A program made the translations under genes and the position numbers. Of a stretch of DNA of 64,000 nucleotides, positions 27,375-36,585 are shown piece after piece. The first letter of the stretch is position 1. Each line of letters opens with the position of its first letter. The stretch spans positions 49,710 through 113,709 of the forward strand of contig PAPJ01000040.1 of NCBI GenBank assembly GCA_002709045.1. Direction: 5' to 3'. A model generated the notes under the pieces. The model was not told where the DNA came from. It saw only the letters and a list, made by a program, of their open reading frames with translations, and searched no databases. This stretch comes from Planctomycetaceae bacterium. GTDB lineage: Bacteria; Planctomycetota; Planctomycetia; Pirellulales; Pirellulaceae.

Positions 27375-29079
27375 GTGGTACTGCACCATCACCTAGTACA
27401 ACATCGTGAAATTCGCGAATATCAAACTCCTCACCGAGCTCATCCTCCGCCATTTTACGCAATTCTCGAATTTTTAATTCACCCATCTTATAAGCCAAAG
27501 CCTGCCCTGGCCAGGAAATATACCGATCAACTTCAGAAACGATGTTGTGACGCGACAGCGCTGTATTAACAGACATGTACTCAATTGCCTGATCACGTGT
27601 CCAACCCAAATAATGAACGCCAGTATCAACCACGAGACGACATGCTCGCCACATTTCATAGCTTAGCCTGCCAAAATCGCTGTAGGGATCCTGGTAAAAA
27701 CCAACTTCCAGCCCCAGCCTTTCTGAATAAAGGGCCCAGCCTTCGATAAATGCCGTGAAGCCGTTGTATTTTCGAAACTCCGGCATCTCCTCCAATTCCT
27801 GCTGGATCGCCAATTGTAGATGGTGCCCCGGAACTGCCTCGTGTAATGACAGCGCCTCCAGTTGATAGAGTGGCCGACTCTTTAGGTTGTAGGTATTTAT
27901 GAAATAAAATCCGGCGATTTTACCATCGCCTGACGGCGGTTGATAATACGCCGCCGTTGTTTTAGGCGCAATGTAAGCTGGTATTTCTTTGATGCCGTAG
28001 GGAGTACGCGGTAGTTTACCAAACAATTTCGTTAATTGACCATCCATCTTTTTAAGGATGTAGGCTACTTCTTTTTTATAACTTTCAGCATCAGTCGAAT
28101 AAAATTCTGGCTCATTACGTAGAAACTCTAGGAATTTTGCGAAGTCACCCTTAAACTCTAGTCTTCTTGGAATCGATTCCATTTCAGCGCGTATTCTGGC
28201 TACTTCGCCGATCCCTATTTCGTGTACTTGTTCGGGAGTTATTTCCAGCGTAGTGTACTTTCTTACCCTATGGCGATAAAACTCGCGTCCGCCTGGTAAA
28301 GCAGAAACACCAACCGTATCAGTTGCTCCGGGAATATACACTTCTGTCATAAACTGGAGAAATTTCTTATATGCCGGCATGACCTTTTGGGAAATTATTA
28401 TTGCTCCCTGCTCTGCCAATCTAGTAGATGTATCTTTGTCAATATTTGAAGGTAATTTAGTAAACGGTGTAAATAACGGACTTTTACTGGGGTCAGCGTA
28501 GATCTGCGATGAAATCGTTTCTTCGTATCCCTGCAGTACGATAGCTGGCAAAATCCGACCTTCCTTCATTCCCTGATTGAGCAATTCAATATTCTGGTTT
28601 GCGTATTTAGCAAATCCCTCCAGGCGGCCCAAGTAGCTTTCATAGTCGCTTTCATCATCAAATGGTAGACGTTTATACAGTTCAGCAAAATAGATATGAA
28701 ATCCCCAACGATTGGTAATTGGGGTTAAATAGGCTTTGTGCTCATTTTCAGCAATTTCATCTTCCAGGTACCTGATGAAGATCTCTAAATTCAATTCCGT
28801 TCGATGAGACAACTGAGAATCCCTTGAGGCAATCGCCGTGGCCAGAAAGTCACGTAACTTTTGTCCATTACCCAGTTGACTTGCGATCGAAACGTCCGGA
28901 AGCTTTCCATCTCCACTACGGTCTCCAAGTTGACCGGCAAAAACAGGGTTTTGTGACAGATACCAACTCCAGTGATCCGCAATCACCGTCTGCACCGCCG
29001 TTTCCTGCGCAGAAGAGAAAGATGTGATAAACGCGAACTGGCAAACGAGTCCTAAAATTAACTTATTACGACGCAACAT
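27328..29079 (-). CDS. DUF885 family exported metallopeptidase-like protein
   Basis: 583 residues, with a signal peptide ending near FSSAQE. The zinc-site region is SLHEAVPGHHLQLAI, in which His-Glu and the two following His fit the DUF885 variant of the HExxH site, with a Glu further on in FIEGWALYSERLG. The rest is helical as in the family, related to M32-like peptidases. Exported or periplasmic peptide hydrolysis is likely. The gene begins at ATG 29079, divergent from fthC, and its 3' end overlaps DUF3754. Confidence 0.88.
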   Translation of the reverse strand: MLRRNKLILGLVCQFAFITSFSSAQETAVQTVIADHWSWYLSQNPVFAGQLGDRSGDGKLPDVSIASQLGNGQKLRDFLATAIASRDSQLSHRTELNLEIFIRYLEDEIAENEHKAYLTPITNRWGFHIYFAELYKRLPFDDESDYESYLGRLEGFAKYANQNIELLNQGMKEGRILPAIVLQGYEETISSQIYADPSKSPLFTPFTKLPSNIDKDTSTRLAEQGAIIISQKVMPAYKKFLQFMTEVYIPGATDTVGVSALPGGREFYRHRVRKYTTLEITPEQVHEIGIGEVARIRAEMESIPRRLEFKGDFAKFLEFLRNEPEFYSTDAESYKKEVAYILKKMDGQLTKLFGKLPRTPYGIKEIPAYIAPKTTAAYYQPPSGDGKIAGFYFINTYNLKSRPLYQLEALSLHEAVPGHHLQLAIQQELEEMPEFRKYNGFTAFIEGWALYSERLGLEVGFYQDPYSDFGRLSYEMWRACRLVVDTGVHYLGWTRDQAIEYMSVNTALSRHNIVSEVDRYISWPGQALAYKMGELKIRELRKMAEDELGEEFDIREFHDVVLGDGAVPLMVLDSNVRRYLDGK

Positions 29080-29113
29080 AAAGCGATTCCATTTAGGATT
29101 GATTGAATTTTCA

Positions 29114-29183
29114 GGTAGATTTGGTATAACGCATTAGCAAGCAGGAAAGGGATTCCTGTTTAGGTTAATCGTACTAATCTACC
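29114..29183 (+). ncRNA. Structured leader: outer stem with inner hairpin
   Basis: GGTAGATT (29114-29121) pairs perfectly with AATCTACC (29176-29183) and encloses a CAGGAA/TTCCTG hairpin around 29142-29158. The 3' arm also lies in the loop of an alternative GTTAATCGT/ACGATTAAC hairpin (29164-29199), so the two structures exclude each other. It could be a regulatory RNA or a leader switch upstream of fthC. No family was recognised. Confidence 0.4.
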
Positions 29184-29208
29184 ATGTTTTACGATTAACA
29201 AATCGAAT

Positions 29209-29233
29209 TCAGTCAGGATTCCGTCCTGTCTGA
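29209..29233 (+). promoter_or_regulatory. Hairpin just upstream of the fthC ribosome-binding site
   Basis: TCAG-T-CAGGA and TCCTG-T-CTGA pair with a single T-T mismatch around loop TTCCG (29219-29223). It lies 14 bases before GGAGGTGA of fthC and has no T-tract, so translational control is as likely as termination. Confidence 0.45.
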
Positions 29234-29256
29234 CATTGAGAATCACGGAGGTGAGA

Positions 29257-29868
29257 ATGACTGATTCAGTACTTTCTGGTGCCGAACTCAAAGCAGAAAT
29301 AAGAAAAATAGCTTTTGCTAATCGCAGAGATCAGAATAACAAAGACGACATCAGCAATAAAATCATGGCTACGTTTATGGCCCAACCGGAGTATCAGAAG
29401 GCAACGACGGTTATGTTTTATGTTGATGTCCGTGCAGAAGTCCGTACACGTTATGCTTTGCCGGACGCTCTCCAGAGCGGCAAACGGATCGTGGTACCCT
29501 GGTGTAATGATGATGGCGAATTGGAATTATTCCACCTTGAGTCTATGGACGAGCTTGAAATTGGCATGTACAAGATTCTAGAACCGAAACAGGCCCTTCG
29601 AAGTTTGGAGCACAAACATATACCCGTAAACCAACTCGATGTAATTATGGTCCCTGGTGTCGGTTTTGATCGGAACGGCGGGAGAACAGGAATGGGCAAA
29701 GGTTATTATGATAAATGCCTGCAACATACCAGAAACGATGCTACGCTAACTGCTGTCTGTTTTGATTGTCAAATCTTTGAAGAAATACCGGTTCAGGACC
29801 ATGATGTCTATATGGACAAGGTAATCACTGAATCCAACGTCTATATCGGTATTGGACGGAACACATAA
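29257..29868 (+). CDS. fthC: 5-formyltetrahydrofolate cyclo-ligase
   Basis: About 203 residues. ATP-dependent conversion of 5-formyl-THF to 5,10-methenyl-THF, rescuing folate. The C-terminal ATP-binding signature is complete: MVPGVGFDRNGGRTGMGKGYYDKCL, and the N-terminal TVMFYVDVRAEVRT is typical. ATG 29257 has GGAGGTGA at ideal spacing; a TTG at 29236 would precede this SD and is unlikely. The next gene, 33 bases later, is the tetrahydromethanopterin enzyme Ftr, placing folate and methanopterin C1 metabolism side by side. Confidence 0.9.
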   Translation: MTDSVLSGAELKAEIRKIAFANRRDQNNKDDISNKIMATFMAQPEYQKATTVMFYVDVRAEVRTRYALPDALQSGKRIVVPWCNDDGELELFHLESMDELEIGMYKILEPKQALRSLEHKHIPVNQLDVIMVPGVGFDRNGGRTGMGKGYYDKCLQHTRNDATLTAVCFDCQIFEEIPVQDHDVYMDKVITESNVYIGIGRNT

Positions 29869-29901
29869 GGCATCGTTGATTACCAGAAAGAATATAGAAC
29901 A

Positions 29902-30825
29902 ATGGCACCCGACGTAAAAATCGAAAATACGTATGCCGAGGCGTTTCGTAGTATCTACGCTGAAGTCCTAATTACCGCCAAGGACCGTTTTTGGTTAGAA
30001 CAGGCCGTTAACGCTTGTACTGGTCATGCTTCCAGCACGATTATGTGTGATTGCGAGGCGGGCCTTGATCACTATCTAGAACCTGAGGAAACGCCGGACG
30101 GTCGAATTGGGGCGGTCGTCCAATTTCATATTCCAAGGTTCATAAAAAAACGTGAACGAGCCCTTGAAAAGGTGCTTATAGCACGGCTTAGCCAGAATGT
30201 CCTTACATGTCCCACCGCAAAGGTTTTTAACCACCTTAACTCTGAGACTAATTTTTCCATAGGCAAAAAGATCGCCTACTTTGGCGATGGTCATCAGTTC
30301 CAGGATACTCGTGACAATCAACCGGTATGGGTAATCCCGATTATGGGAGGCGAATTTATTCTGAGTCGCAAATTTGGTTACAGCGACGGGATTATGGGGG
30401 GCAATCTTTGGTTTATGGGACATACGCAGACATCCGCAATTGACGCTGCGTACACGGCTGCCTGTGCAGCCGCTACAACAGCTGGGGTGATAACAACCTT
30501 CCCTGGTGGAGTCGCCGCCAGCGCTAGTAAAGCGGGAAGTCAGTATTCATTTCTTTTTGCGAGTACCTACGAAAAGTTTTGTCCGACCCTGCGCGACAAA
30601 CTCGGCGATCAATCGGGTGTACCTGATGGAGTAACTTCGATAATGGAGATTATCATCAACGGTCATGATTTAGAAACGGTAAGTCAGGCAACGTACAATG
30701 CACTGGAAGCCACACGTCATCTGGCTGGTTTGGAAATGATCACCGCGGGCAACTATGGCGGCAGACTTGGTAAGTCCTTCATCTACTTAAGGCCTGAATT
30801 ACAAGCCTCCTCCGATGCAGCCTGA
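29902..30825 (+). CDS. ftr: Formylmethanofuran--tetrahydromethanopterin formyltransferase
   Basis: 307 residues, the usual length. Transfers a formyl group between (formyl)methanofuran and H4MPT in the archaeal-type C1 pathway, also found in methylotrophs and planctomycetes. Clear family segments: IENTYAEAFRSIYAEVLITA, PCEAGLDHYL-like MCDCEAGLDHYL, PIMGGEF with a Glu, KFGYSDGIMGGNLWFM, and AGSQYSFLFAST. No other H4MPT genes are in the window. Same strand as fthC, gap 33 bases; convergent with a GNAT gene 11 bases away. The planctomycete enzyme is usually explained as formaldehyde or formate oxidation. Confidence 0.94.
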   Translation: MAPDVKIENTYAEAFRSIYAEVLITAKDRFWLEQAVNACTGHASSTIMCDCEAGLDHYLEPEETPDGRIGAVVQFHIPRFIKKRERALEKVLIARLSQNVLTCPTAKVFNHLNSETNFSIGKKIAYFGDGHQFQDTRDNQPVWVIPIMGGEFILSRKFGYSDGIMGGNLWFMGHTQTSAIDAAYTAACAAATTAGVITTFPGGVAASASKAGSQYSFLFASTYEKFCPTLRDKLGDQSGVPDGVTSIMEIIINGHDLETVSQATYNALEATRHLAGLEMITAGNYGGRLGKSFIYLRPELQASSDAA

Positions 30826-30836
30826 AGGGGTTAGAC

Positions 30837-31352
30837 CTAACGATTTTCGTTTTGTTCACGCAGATCCATCGCGAAATAAATCTGTCTTGCAATTTCGTCA
30901 AATCCCAATTGTGGATAAAGATGTTGTCCGATCATATTTTGCTCTAGCGTCTCTATTCGGGCGACTTCCATACCAACATCCCGCATTAACGCCTCCGCCT
31001 GTTTCAGTAGCGCTCGTCCTATTCCCTTATTCGCCGCAACTTGAGTGACTGCCAAATTAGCAATAACGCCAATTTTTGCTTGTTTATCCAGACGGATAGT
31101 CACATATCCCAACACACGCTTATCGCTTGCAGCCACAAGACAATGACCATCAGGATGCGATAAATCTTCTTGCAGATGACGCGTCTTCCGCCATATCCAA
31201 TCCTTATCGCCGATAATACCATAGTGATTTTCGATATTTTTTTCGAACGTCGACTCAGCAAAGACTTCCTGAGTTATTCGAATGATCGCTGAATGATCTT
31301 CTTGTGTAGCATCACGGATCTTTATTTGTTCATTGTTAAATGCCAACTCCAT
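30837..31352 (-). CDS. GNAT family N-acetyltransferase
   Basis: 171 residues. Core strand IKIRDATQEDHSAI, then VLGYVTIRLDKQAKIGVIANLAV, and the acetyl-CoA loop TQVAANKGIGRALLKQAEAL (Q/R-x-x-G-x-G/A variant). C-terminal AQGFDEIA-like LYPQLGFDEIARQIYFAMDL. Substrate unknown. On the minus strand downstream of the helicase gene with a gap of about 100 bases that contains no other gene. Confidence 0.9.
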   Translation of the reverse strand: MELAFNNEQIKIRDATQEDHSAIIRITQEVFAESTFEKNIENHYGIIGDKDWIWRKTRHLQEDLSHPDGHCLVAASDKRVLGYVTIRLDKQAKIGVIANLAVTQVAANKGIGRALLKQAEALMRDVGMEVARIETLEQNMIGQHLYPQLGFDEIARQIYFAMDLREQNENR

Positions 31353-31453
31353 TACTTACCCCAATGAAAGATAAAGTAATAACCAAGAGCCATTGACATC
31401 AATGCGACCACGACTCGTAGGTTACTTATTTTCGGTGTACCCGGACTGGCCAT

Positions 31454-33424
31454 CTAACGGGTCTCCACTGCTGATTTCTTCTTGTAACTATTCGGATTAT
31501 CTGACTGCCCAATCATTTCAAAAAGAAATCGACTGGGAATTTGTTCGTACACTCGTCCCCATTTGCGACGAGTTAAGGCCATGGAGAGGATCAGTTCATC
31601 CTGAGCCCGCGTCACACCAACGTAGGCCAGCCGTCGCTCTTCATCTACCGCCTCACCTTCGAATTGCAGCGACCTCTTGTGAGGAAGTATCCCCTCTTCT
31701 AAACCCACCATATATACTACTGGATATTCCAGCCCCTTCGATGCATGAAGCGTAAGTAATGCGACCGCATCTTGATCTAACTGTTTGTCCTTATCTTCAT
31801 CAATATCTGAGGCTGCGAGTGCAATCTCGTCCAGAAACTTTTCAAGCGTTGGATTTTTCTGTTTATCGTTAAAGCTAGCAACGGTGTTGACTACTTCTTC
31901 AACCGACGACCAGCGTAACTGCTGTTCTTCCTGATCGTTACTCGTGCGCTCCACCTCTTTATCATACCGACAGACCTGAAGAAACTTTTGTAGTTCTTGA
32001 CGACCGATCATGTCGGCGAACAACTGTTTTCCTGTTGCGACGAGAGCGATAAAGTTACGAATTGCGTTGCGGACCGGAACGCTAAACTCCGAGAGTATTT
32101 CCGGAGATTGCATAACTTCCCACATAGCAACACCTCTATCAGTGGCAGCATCAATTAGTTTCCCTACCGTTGCATTGGAAATACCCCGGGGTGGCGAATT
32201 AATAATCCTTCTCATACTGGGCTCGTCATGTGGGTTTTGCACGATCCGCAGATAACTCAGAATATCTTTAACCTCTTTCCGATCGAAGAACGATTTACTA
32301 CCAAGAATTACATAGGGAATATCATGCTTCCTTAGTTCCTGTTCAAAGACACGCGGTTGTTCATTGGTGCGGAACAGGATGGCAATATCTCTCGGATTCC
32401 ATTCACCGCGGGATATTTGAATGGCCAACGATTTAACCACTTCTTCCGCCTCCTGGTCTTCGTCTTTGAATTGTTCGATTCGCGGACGTTTACCGCCTGT
32501 ACGAGCGGGCTTCAAAATTTTGTCGTAACGACTTTTATTAAAGGCGATTAGTGTATTGGCTAATTCAAGTATCGTCGCTACCGAACGATAATTAGCCTCC
32601 AATCGAATCTCACTCGCACCGGGCCAGTCCTTGGGGAAATTCAGAATGTGTTGCACTTCACTCCCGCGGAATCCGTAAATACTCTGGTCATCATCACCAA
32701 CAACACAGATATTCCGATGTTGTTCCGCAAGGGCCCTAACGATACTGTATTGAATCGCATTAGTATCTTGATACTCATCAATTAAAAGATGGTCAAAACG
32801 CGATGCCTCCTGCTGTTTGATTTCAGGACATTTAACAAACAAGTCATCCACCAACAATAACAAGTCATCGAAGTCCACAGCTCCGCACCTTATCAATTCC
32901 TCCTGATATCTGCGATAAGCAATGGCTCCAATATGTTCTTTATCGGTGGCAGCCACCGTCGCGGCCTGGGCAGGCCGAACCCCCCGATTCTTCCAATGGC
33001 TAATAAGATGCTGTAAATCGCGCGGGCGTAATGTACTATCCGCAACTCTTATCTCTCTTAGCACCTTACGACAGGTGGATGCCTGATCAGACGTGTCCAT
33101 AATCGTAAATCTAGGCGAATAACCTAATCCTTCTATCTGTCTGCGGAGAATCCGCACACACAATGAGTGGAAGGTGGAGATTTCCGGTCGATCCTCCGGA
33201 TCCATTGGAATCAACTCGGAAACTCGATATTGCATTTCCTGAGCTGCTTTTTTCGTAAACGTAACAGCTAAAATGCGCGACGGTTGAATCCCTTGGCGTA
33301 TAAGATTGGCGATTCGAAACGTTACTACACGGGTTTTACCACTACCAGCACCAGCTAAAACAAGCATTGGGCCTGAAAGTGTCTCGACTGCGCGTTTTTG
33401 GGCATCATTTAGAGCAGGATTCAT
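31454..33424 (-). CDS. UvrD/Rep family superfamily 1 DNA helicase
   Basis: 656 residues from ATG 33424 (MNPALNDAQKRAVE), which is the standard UvrD/PcrA/Rep N-terminus; the extra 45 residues to an upstream start are not homologous in character and should be ignored. Motifs present in order: Walker A AGAGSGKTRV, AVTFTKKAAQEM, DEYQDTN, GDDDQSIYGFRGS, LLTLHASKGLEYP, and LAYVGVTRAQDEL. ATP-dependent 3'-5' helicase in repair or replication restart. It lacks the C-terminal extension of UvrD, so it is closer to Rep/PcrA size. Divergent from the acidic membrane protein gene. Confidence 0.94.
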   Translation of the reverse strand: MNPALNDAQKRAVETLSGPMLVLAGAGSGKTRVVTFRIANLIRQGIQPSRILAVTFTKKAAQEMQYRVSELIPMDPEDRPEISTFHSLCVRILRRQIEGLGYSPRFTIMDTSDQASTCRKVLREIRVADSTLRPRDLQHLISHWKNRGVRPAQAATVAATDKEHIGAIAYRRYQEELIRCGAVDFDDLLLLVDDLFVKCPEIKQQEASRFDHLLIDEYQDTNAIQYSIVRALAEQHRNICVVGDDDQSIYGFRGSEVQHILNFPKDWPGASEIRLEANYRSVATILELANTLIAFNKSRYDKILKPARTGGKRPRIEQFKDEDQEAEEVVKSLAIQISRGEWNPRDIAILFRTNEQPRVFEQELRKHDIPYVILGSKSFFDRKEVKDILSYLRIVQNPHDEPSMRRIINSPPRGISNATVGKLIDAATDRGVAMWEVMQSPEILSEFSVPVRNAIRNFIALVATGKQLFADMIGRQELQKFLQVCRYDKEVERTSNDQEEQQLRWSSVEEVVNTVASFNDKQKNPTLEKFLDEIALAASDIDEDKDKQLDQDAVALLTLHASKGLEYPVVYMVGLEEGILPHKRSLQFEGEAVDEERRLAYVGVTRAQDELILSMALTRRKWGRVYEQIPSRFLFEMIGQSDNPNSYKKKSAVETR

Positions 33425-33461
33425 TGTTTTATGTAAAATGAGCGTAGTTTTTTTGATCAAA

Positions 33462-33531
33462 TAACAAGCCGTTTTTGTATCCCAACTATACGGCGAGCGT
33501 TGTAAAAGATAACATATTCTAGTGCTTGTTA
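33462..33531. repeat. 8-bp inverted repeat across divergent promoter region
   Basis: TAACAAGC (33462-33469) and GCTTGTTA (33524-33531) are perfect inverted arms 54 bases apart between two divergent genes. It could be an operator pair, but a chance match is possible. Confidence 0.25.
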
Positions 33532-33573
33532 CACCGTGATGAATCAACACTTTCACCATTGTATGGAAAAGAG

Positions 33574-34698
33574 ATGACTGACGACCATTTGCCAGAAGAA
33601 CCGGAACAGAATGCGGAATTGCAACAGCAATCCACCGTTACCCCTGTAGATACGCCTCCCGAGAATCGCTCGGACGACGAACATTCCGTGCCCGAAGACC
33701 TACAGGATCGCCTTCGTAAACGCTTTTCCTCAACCGGCGTTGTCGTTACCACCATCGTCGCGATCATAGTGATCTCACTTATCGTCGGGTTGTTTATTCG
33801 AGAATCCGGACCAGGCGAAATAAGCGAGGATTGGAGCGAATTAAATCGACAGGTTGTCAGCCTCAGGGATGCCGTGAATCAAAATGTTTTCGAACTCCCA
33901 TTGTTTAGCACTGCTGCAGACACAATGACTGATGACAATGCAAAAGCATGGTTTAATGTCGAAATTGCTTCGGCGTTGATAGCGACTGCACTGCGCCCTG
34001 AAAACACACCTCAGCAAGCGCCACAATTTCGCCAACAACAGCCTACCCCTAATATACTTGCCGGCGATCTTACTACGATTCAAAACCGGGTCACCAGTCT
34101 TCAGAATGCAGCCACCCATCTCGAGACGGCTTTGGTCATCTTCAATACTACTGAAGCGAAAACCCATCCGCTTGGAACGCTGGGCCTGTATCGCGCAGAA
34201 TACAGCGCGGCATATGTTTCAGAAGCACTACTGATTCTGGAGGGTACAGAAAACTATACCAGCAATCGAGAAAAGGTAATATCGCACCTTCAGGCTGCAA
34301 CCGCGGCTTTGCCCCCGACACAGGATATTCAAAATAACAGCACGGATCTGATGATTCACCGACTTAGGACTCAAATCGAAAAACGATTAACAGCCTTCGA
34401 GACAATGTCCGTGGATCAATTATCTACTGAACAATTATCCGATCTCACCAATGGGGTGCCGGACTCAGCTATTTATTCATGGATTAATCAATACATTACT
34501 CAACAAACTGCTCAAGCACCTGTTCCTGACAGCGGTGTAACTGAGGAAATTGAAGACCTTGATGCAAACGAAGTAATTAATGCTGCCGATGACGGAGACT
34601 TCCCTGTGAATGAAACGGAAAACATTCAAGACTCGGAAGTACCAGACAATGATGGCAACAACGAACCCCCCGATCAAGGATCCGACACTGACGAGTAA
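33574..34698 (+). CDS. Single-pass membrane-anchored acidic protein of unknown function
   Basis: 374 residues from ATG 33574 (SD GGAAAAGAG). The N-terminal about 45 residues are acidic and disordered, then one transmembrane helix (VVVTTIVAIIVISLIVGLFI, about 51-70) and a helical, Gln/Thr-rich extracytoplasmic domain resembling a TPR-like bundle, with a final acidic Asp/Glu/Asn-rich tail. No recognised family; the layout resembles planctomycete anchored TPR-type proteins. Followed by rluD-type gene after 31 bases on the same strand. Confidence 0.62.
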   Translation: MTDDHLPEEPEQNAELQQQSTVTPVDTPPENRSDDEHSVPEDLQDRLRKRFSSTGVVVTTIVAIIVISLIVGLFIRESGPGEISEDWSELNRQVVSLRDAVNQNVFELPLFSTAADTMTDDNAKAWFNVEIASALIATALRPENTPQQAPQFRQQQPTPNILAGDLTTIQNRVTSLQNAATHLETALVIFNTTEAKTHPLGTLGLYRAEYSAAYVSEALLILEGTENYTSNREKVISHLQAATAALPPTQDIQNNSTDLMIHRLRTQIEKRLTAFETMSVDQLSTEQLSDLTNGVPDSAIYSWINQYITQQTAQAPVPDSGVTEEIEDLDANEVINAADDGDFPVNETENIQDSEVPDNDGNNEPPDQGSDTDE

Positions 34699-34729
34699 AC
34701 AACACGTCAGTACGGCTTAGTTAATTATC

Positions 34730-35707
34730 ATGGGCGTGGAGTATCGTTTCTCTGACGTAGTGACTATCGATAATGATAACATTCGTCTTGATAAATATCT
34801 GGCGACTCGAATTTCATCCTACTCACGTGTCCAATTACGCACAGCTATTACCGCCGGCGAGGTGCTTGTTGATGGCAAAACCGCGAAGCCAGCCTATAAA
34901 CTTCGAGCCGGACAGACTATCAACTGTCAGTTGAGTGCGCCATCCATCGAAATTCCCGAACCGGAAAATATTCCGCTTGATATTATTTTTGAGGACGAGC
35001 ATCTTGTTGCTATTAATAAACCTGCACAAATGGTCGTCCATCCTGCCAAGGGCCATTGGAAAGGCACCCTCGTAAGCGCCCTGTCTTACCATTTCAGGTC
35101 TCTTAGCAATCTAGGTGGTCTACACCGCCCCGGTATCGTGCATCGTCTTGATCGAGATACGACGGGCGTAATCGTAATCGCCAAAACTGATATCGCGCAT
35201 CAGGCAATTGCCCGACAGTTCGAACAACGAACGACTATCAAGGAATATCATTGTCTAACATTGGGTATTCCTGATCGCGATCGAGATATTATTGATGAGC
35301 CAATCGGTCCCCATCCATATCAACGCGAACGGATGGCTATTCGGCACGATCATCCCAAAGCCCGTAGCGCGCAGTCTTTCTTCGAAGTAGTTGAACGATT
35401 TCGCCATATCGCCTTACTCAAAATAACTCCTAAAACCGGCCGCACTCACCAAATTCGTGTGCATCTTACACACTTAGGTTACCCAATACTTGCGGACAAA
35501 CTCTATGGGGGTATCCATCCTGTAACAAAATCCTTCCTTGAAACAGGACGTAACTCAGACGATGACCATAAAGACATCATACTCACCAGACAGGCGCTGC
35601 ACGCAGCAAGCTTAACATTAACGCATCCGATGACGGGAAATACGCTAGTGTTCCAAGCACCCTATTCGGAGGATTTTGAATTGTCGCTGAAAATACTCAG
35701 AGGTTGA
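34730..35707 (+). CDS. RluA family pseudouridine synthase (RluD-like)
   Basis: 325 residues. N-terminal S4 RNA-binding domain (LDKYLATRISSYSRVQLRTAI...GEVLVDGK), then the catalytic domain with HRLDRDTTGVIVIAKT carrying the nucleophilic Asp, the substrate motif GRTHQIRVHLTHLGYPILAD, and KLYGG. Isomerises uridines in 23S rRNA or tRNA; the exact site is not predictable, though S4-RluD-type proteins often act on helix 69. Convergent with the zinc-ribbon gene 13 bases away. Confidence 0.94.
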   Translation: MGVEYRFSDVVTIDNDNIRLDKYLATRISSYSRVQLRTAITAGEVLVDGKTAKPAYKLRAGQTINCQLSAPSIEIPEPENIPLDIIFEDEHLVAINKPAQMVVHPAKGHWKGTLVSALSYHFRSLSNLGGLHRPGIVHRLDRDTTGVIVIAKTDIAHQAIARQFEQRTTIKEYHCLTLGIPDRDRDIIDEPIGPHPYQRERMAIRHDHPKARSAQSFFEVVERFRHIALLKITPKTGRTHQIRVHLTHLGYPILADKLYGGIHPVTKSFLETGRNSDDDHKDIILTRQALHAASLTLTHPMTGNTLVFQAPYSEDFELSLKILRG

Positions 35708-35719
35708 CCAATCATAGAG

Positions 35720-36574
35720 TCAACGCCAGATTAACAACGCCTTATTTTGTCGCTGAAGTTCATCCAAAGCATCAGTACTAACTTTACAGTCCTGCACGAC
35801 AAGCGCTTTAAGATTAGTTAAATTGTTTAAATACAAAATACCAATATCCGTAATCTGCGAAGCGGGTATATCTATTATCTCGATTACATCCAGTTCTTCA
35901 AATGCTGCCAAATCCTGATCACCGAAGTGTCCATGCCGAACTGTAATCACCGCACCGTTATCCTTTGGGTTAGTGGCGATGCCTGACCATCCGCCCAGAC
36001 GATTAAAGAGTAGGACAATCTTTGGTATTGCACTTTTACCGTTATGGAAATTAACTCGTTGTCCAATCGTAAATAAATAGCCGATATATCCCACTACCAA
36101 TAAGGCGCTCACCAATACCGAGACGACATCCCGCGCTGTCACTAAATACACCATCACCAAAAACAGCATAAAAATACGGAGCCAGAGAATAAGATTGGCG
36201 GGGGCATTCTGGCTGGGATGTTTCATTAAAAATCGGTCAAACCCCATCGCGCCTTCATATTCATCTAATTCAATAGGATCAAATGTTCGACTTAAATGTG
36301 GGTTATATCCGCATTCCGCACATTGTAGACGTCCATTGGGAATAACCGCGTTGCATTTCCGACAATACACCGGATCAGCATTTTGCTCCGGTTGGAGAAA
36401 TACTTCGTGACTATCTGGTTGATCTACGGAATGCTGAGCTAGAGAAGCGAACTGCGTTGCGTGCTTCGAGGTGTCGTCTAGCGGTGCTAAACAAAGATCG
36501 TCATCTTGCAAATCCGAACAATATTTACACACCAAATTCTCTGGCAATGGGCGTTGGCAGTTAGAACAAAGCAT
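35720..36574 (-). CDS. Zinc-ribbon membrane protein with C-terminal LRR-like tail
   Basis: 284 residues. Two zinc-ribbon-like Cys knuckles near the start (MLCSNCQRPLP with LVCKYCSD, and YCRKCNAVIP with LQCAECGYNPH), then two transmembrane helices about 125-165, a central segment with LFNRLGGWSG, and a C-terminal stretch DIPASQITDIGILYLNNLTNLKAL that resembles a leucine-rich repeat. No family recognised. Overlaps nothing; the exchanger gene ends 11 bases upstream on the same strand. Confidence 0.6.
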   Translation of the reverse strand: MLCSNCQRPLPENLVCKYCSDLQDDDLCLAPLDDTSKHATQFASLAQHSVDQPDSHEVFLQPEQNADPVYCRKCNAVIPNGRLQCAECGYNPHLSRTFDPIELDEYEGAMGFDRFLMKHPSQNAPANLILWLRIFMLFLVMVYLVTARDVVSVLVSALLVVGYIGYLFTIGQRVNFHNGKSAIPKIVLLFNRLGGWSGIATNPKDNGAVITVRHGHFGDQDLAAFEELDVIEIIDIPASQITDIGILYLNNLTNLKALVVQDCKVSTDALDELQRQNKALLIWR

Positions 36575-36585
36575 TTTCAGAGTGT

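Noticed and set aside
33425..33559. 45-residue extension of the helicase
   Set aside because: The extension is not like UvrD/PcrA N-termini; MNPALNDAQKRAVE is the standard beginning.
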